A stretch of DNA of 22,019 nt, taken from positions 1 through 22,019 of the IMG/VR virus record IMGVR_UViG_3300044516_001285, one strand, 5' to 3'. Under the pieces are notes generated by a model. That model was not told the DNA's origin, made no database searches, and saw only the letters and a program-made list of their open reading frames with translations. The DNA is from a virus. Numbering within the stretch: position 1 is the stretch's first letter; each line of letters opens with the position of its first letter. The translations under genes were made by a program, and so were the position numbers. Shown in pieces: positions 21,571 through 22,019 of the stretch.

Positions 21571-22019
21571 TTAATCTCCGCGGTAAATTGCACCCATATA
21601 TCCACGTGATGGATTTTCTCTATCATATGGATCAAAATCTGGTGATGTAGGTGTTTCTGGTCTAGGAGCTGCTGCTGGCTTTTTTGAATTTATATATTGC
21701 CATACTGCTATGTTCAATTTATATGCTTGATCAACAGTTAAATCAGTTAACTCAGCGCGACCAACTTTTTCTAAAAACTTTTTCACAAACGGCTCAGCAA
21801 TTGGATTTTGTTTAACAGCATAAGCAGTTCCTCGCAACATTGAGCCACCGCCTTGATCTGTACGAGCTAAACGATATGGATCTAAATCAATTAAATCTTG
21901 TGTGTCTGCTGGAACTTCATCCCAAGTAACATTGAGTAATGCGTCTGGATTTGGTTCTTTGGCTACGTATAACGCTTCCTTACGATCTTCAGGTGTCATT
22001 AAATCCCAAATGCGGTCAG
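21571..22019 (-). CDS. Unknown phage protein, probably 5' partial
   Basis: The frame is open from the window edge to a stop at 21571. The first ATG inside the window is at 21999 (142 residues), but the frame continues upstream without a stop as DRIWDLMTPEDRKEAL, so the true start probably lies outside. The start (WDLMTPEDR...WDEVPADTQDLIDLDPYR) has two Trp-Asp helical units, followed by GGGSMLRGTAYAVKQNPIAE, a helical part and a Pro-rich C-terminus (KPAAAPRPETPTSPDFDPYD). The Pro-rich tail is of the sort found in virion or linker proteins. No family is recognised. Confidence 0.7.
   Translation of the reverse strand, partial: DRIWDLMTPEDRKEALYVAKEPNPDALLNVTWDEVPADTQDLIDLDPYRLARTDQGGGSMLRGTAYAVKQNPIAEPFVKKFLEKVGRAELTDLTVDQAYKLNIAVWQYINSKKPAAAPRPETPTSPDFDPYDRENPSRGYMGAIYRGD

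Noticed and set aside
1-22019. tRNA genes, CRISPR arrays, insertion sequences or integrase/attachment sites
   Set aside because: Reading both strands showed no cloverleaf in the short gaps, no regular spacer array, no transposase or integrase motif and no terminal inverted repeats.

Overview
The window reads as part of a large, AT-rich T4-like myovirus genome that probably infects a Bacteroidota host. The T4-like call rests on a baseplate gene set (gp6/baseplate J-like, gp25-like and gp5-like spike proteins), a gp55-like late sigma factor, and small conserved T4-type neighbours of unknown function. The Bacteroidota link rests on a small Hc1-type histone H1-like protein, a secreted protein with a Bacteroidota-style signal peptide ending in YSQ, and a short DUF4494-like protein. 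Genes are packed, often with ATGA or TAATG overlaps and AAGGA-like ribosome binding sites. I see no tRNA, CRISPR array, insertion sequence or integrase.

Layout: 1-8682 (minus) is a tail and baseplate module. Read from its upstream end, it holds a gp5-like spike, two predicted helical structural proteins, gp25, gp6, a DNRLRE-like beta-sandwich protein, an unknown protein and the 5' part of a large structural gene. 8675-11284 (minus) holds a conserved T4-type protein, the gp55-like sigma factor, a small membrane protein, an HD phosphohydrolase, a zinc-ribbon microprotein and a 59-aa protein. 11310-12338 (minus) is a UvdE-type UV endonuclease that is richer in G+C than the structural genes.

12422-16901 is mainly plus strand and is the most unusual part. 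It holds five proteins, four of which (all but the 244-aa one) begin with a short leader ending in a Leu-x-Glu or Phe-x-Glu site. Two leaders are nearly identical (MKNLLSENMMRFGTKNLSE), and the 200-aa protein carries a clear variant. I infer that these are capsid-targeting propeptides like those of T4 internal proteins, making the products candidate virion cargo that may be injected with the DNA. A secreted-protein gene sits among them on the opposite strand, behind a terminator. A further protein with a similar leader lies at 20336-21151.

16958-22019 (minus) is an accessory block. It contains a membrane microprotein, several unknown small proteins, a class I methyltransferase, the DUF4494-like protein, the Hc1-like histone protein and the C-terminal part of another gene. 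Strand switches at 15.6 and 16.9 kb carry hairpin terminators. A 9-base element, ATATTTATA, stands upstream of seven gene starts, always in the same orientation to the gene, and is a candidate promoter for the gp55-like sigma factor.
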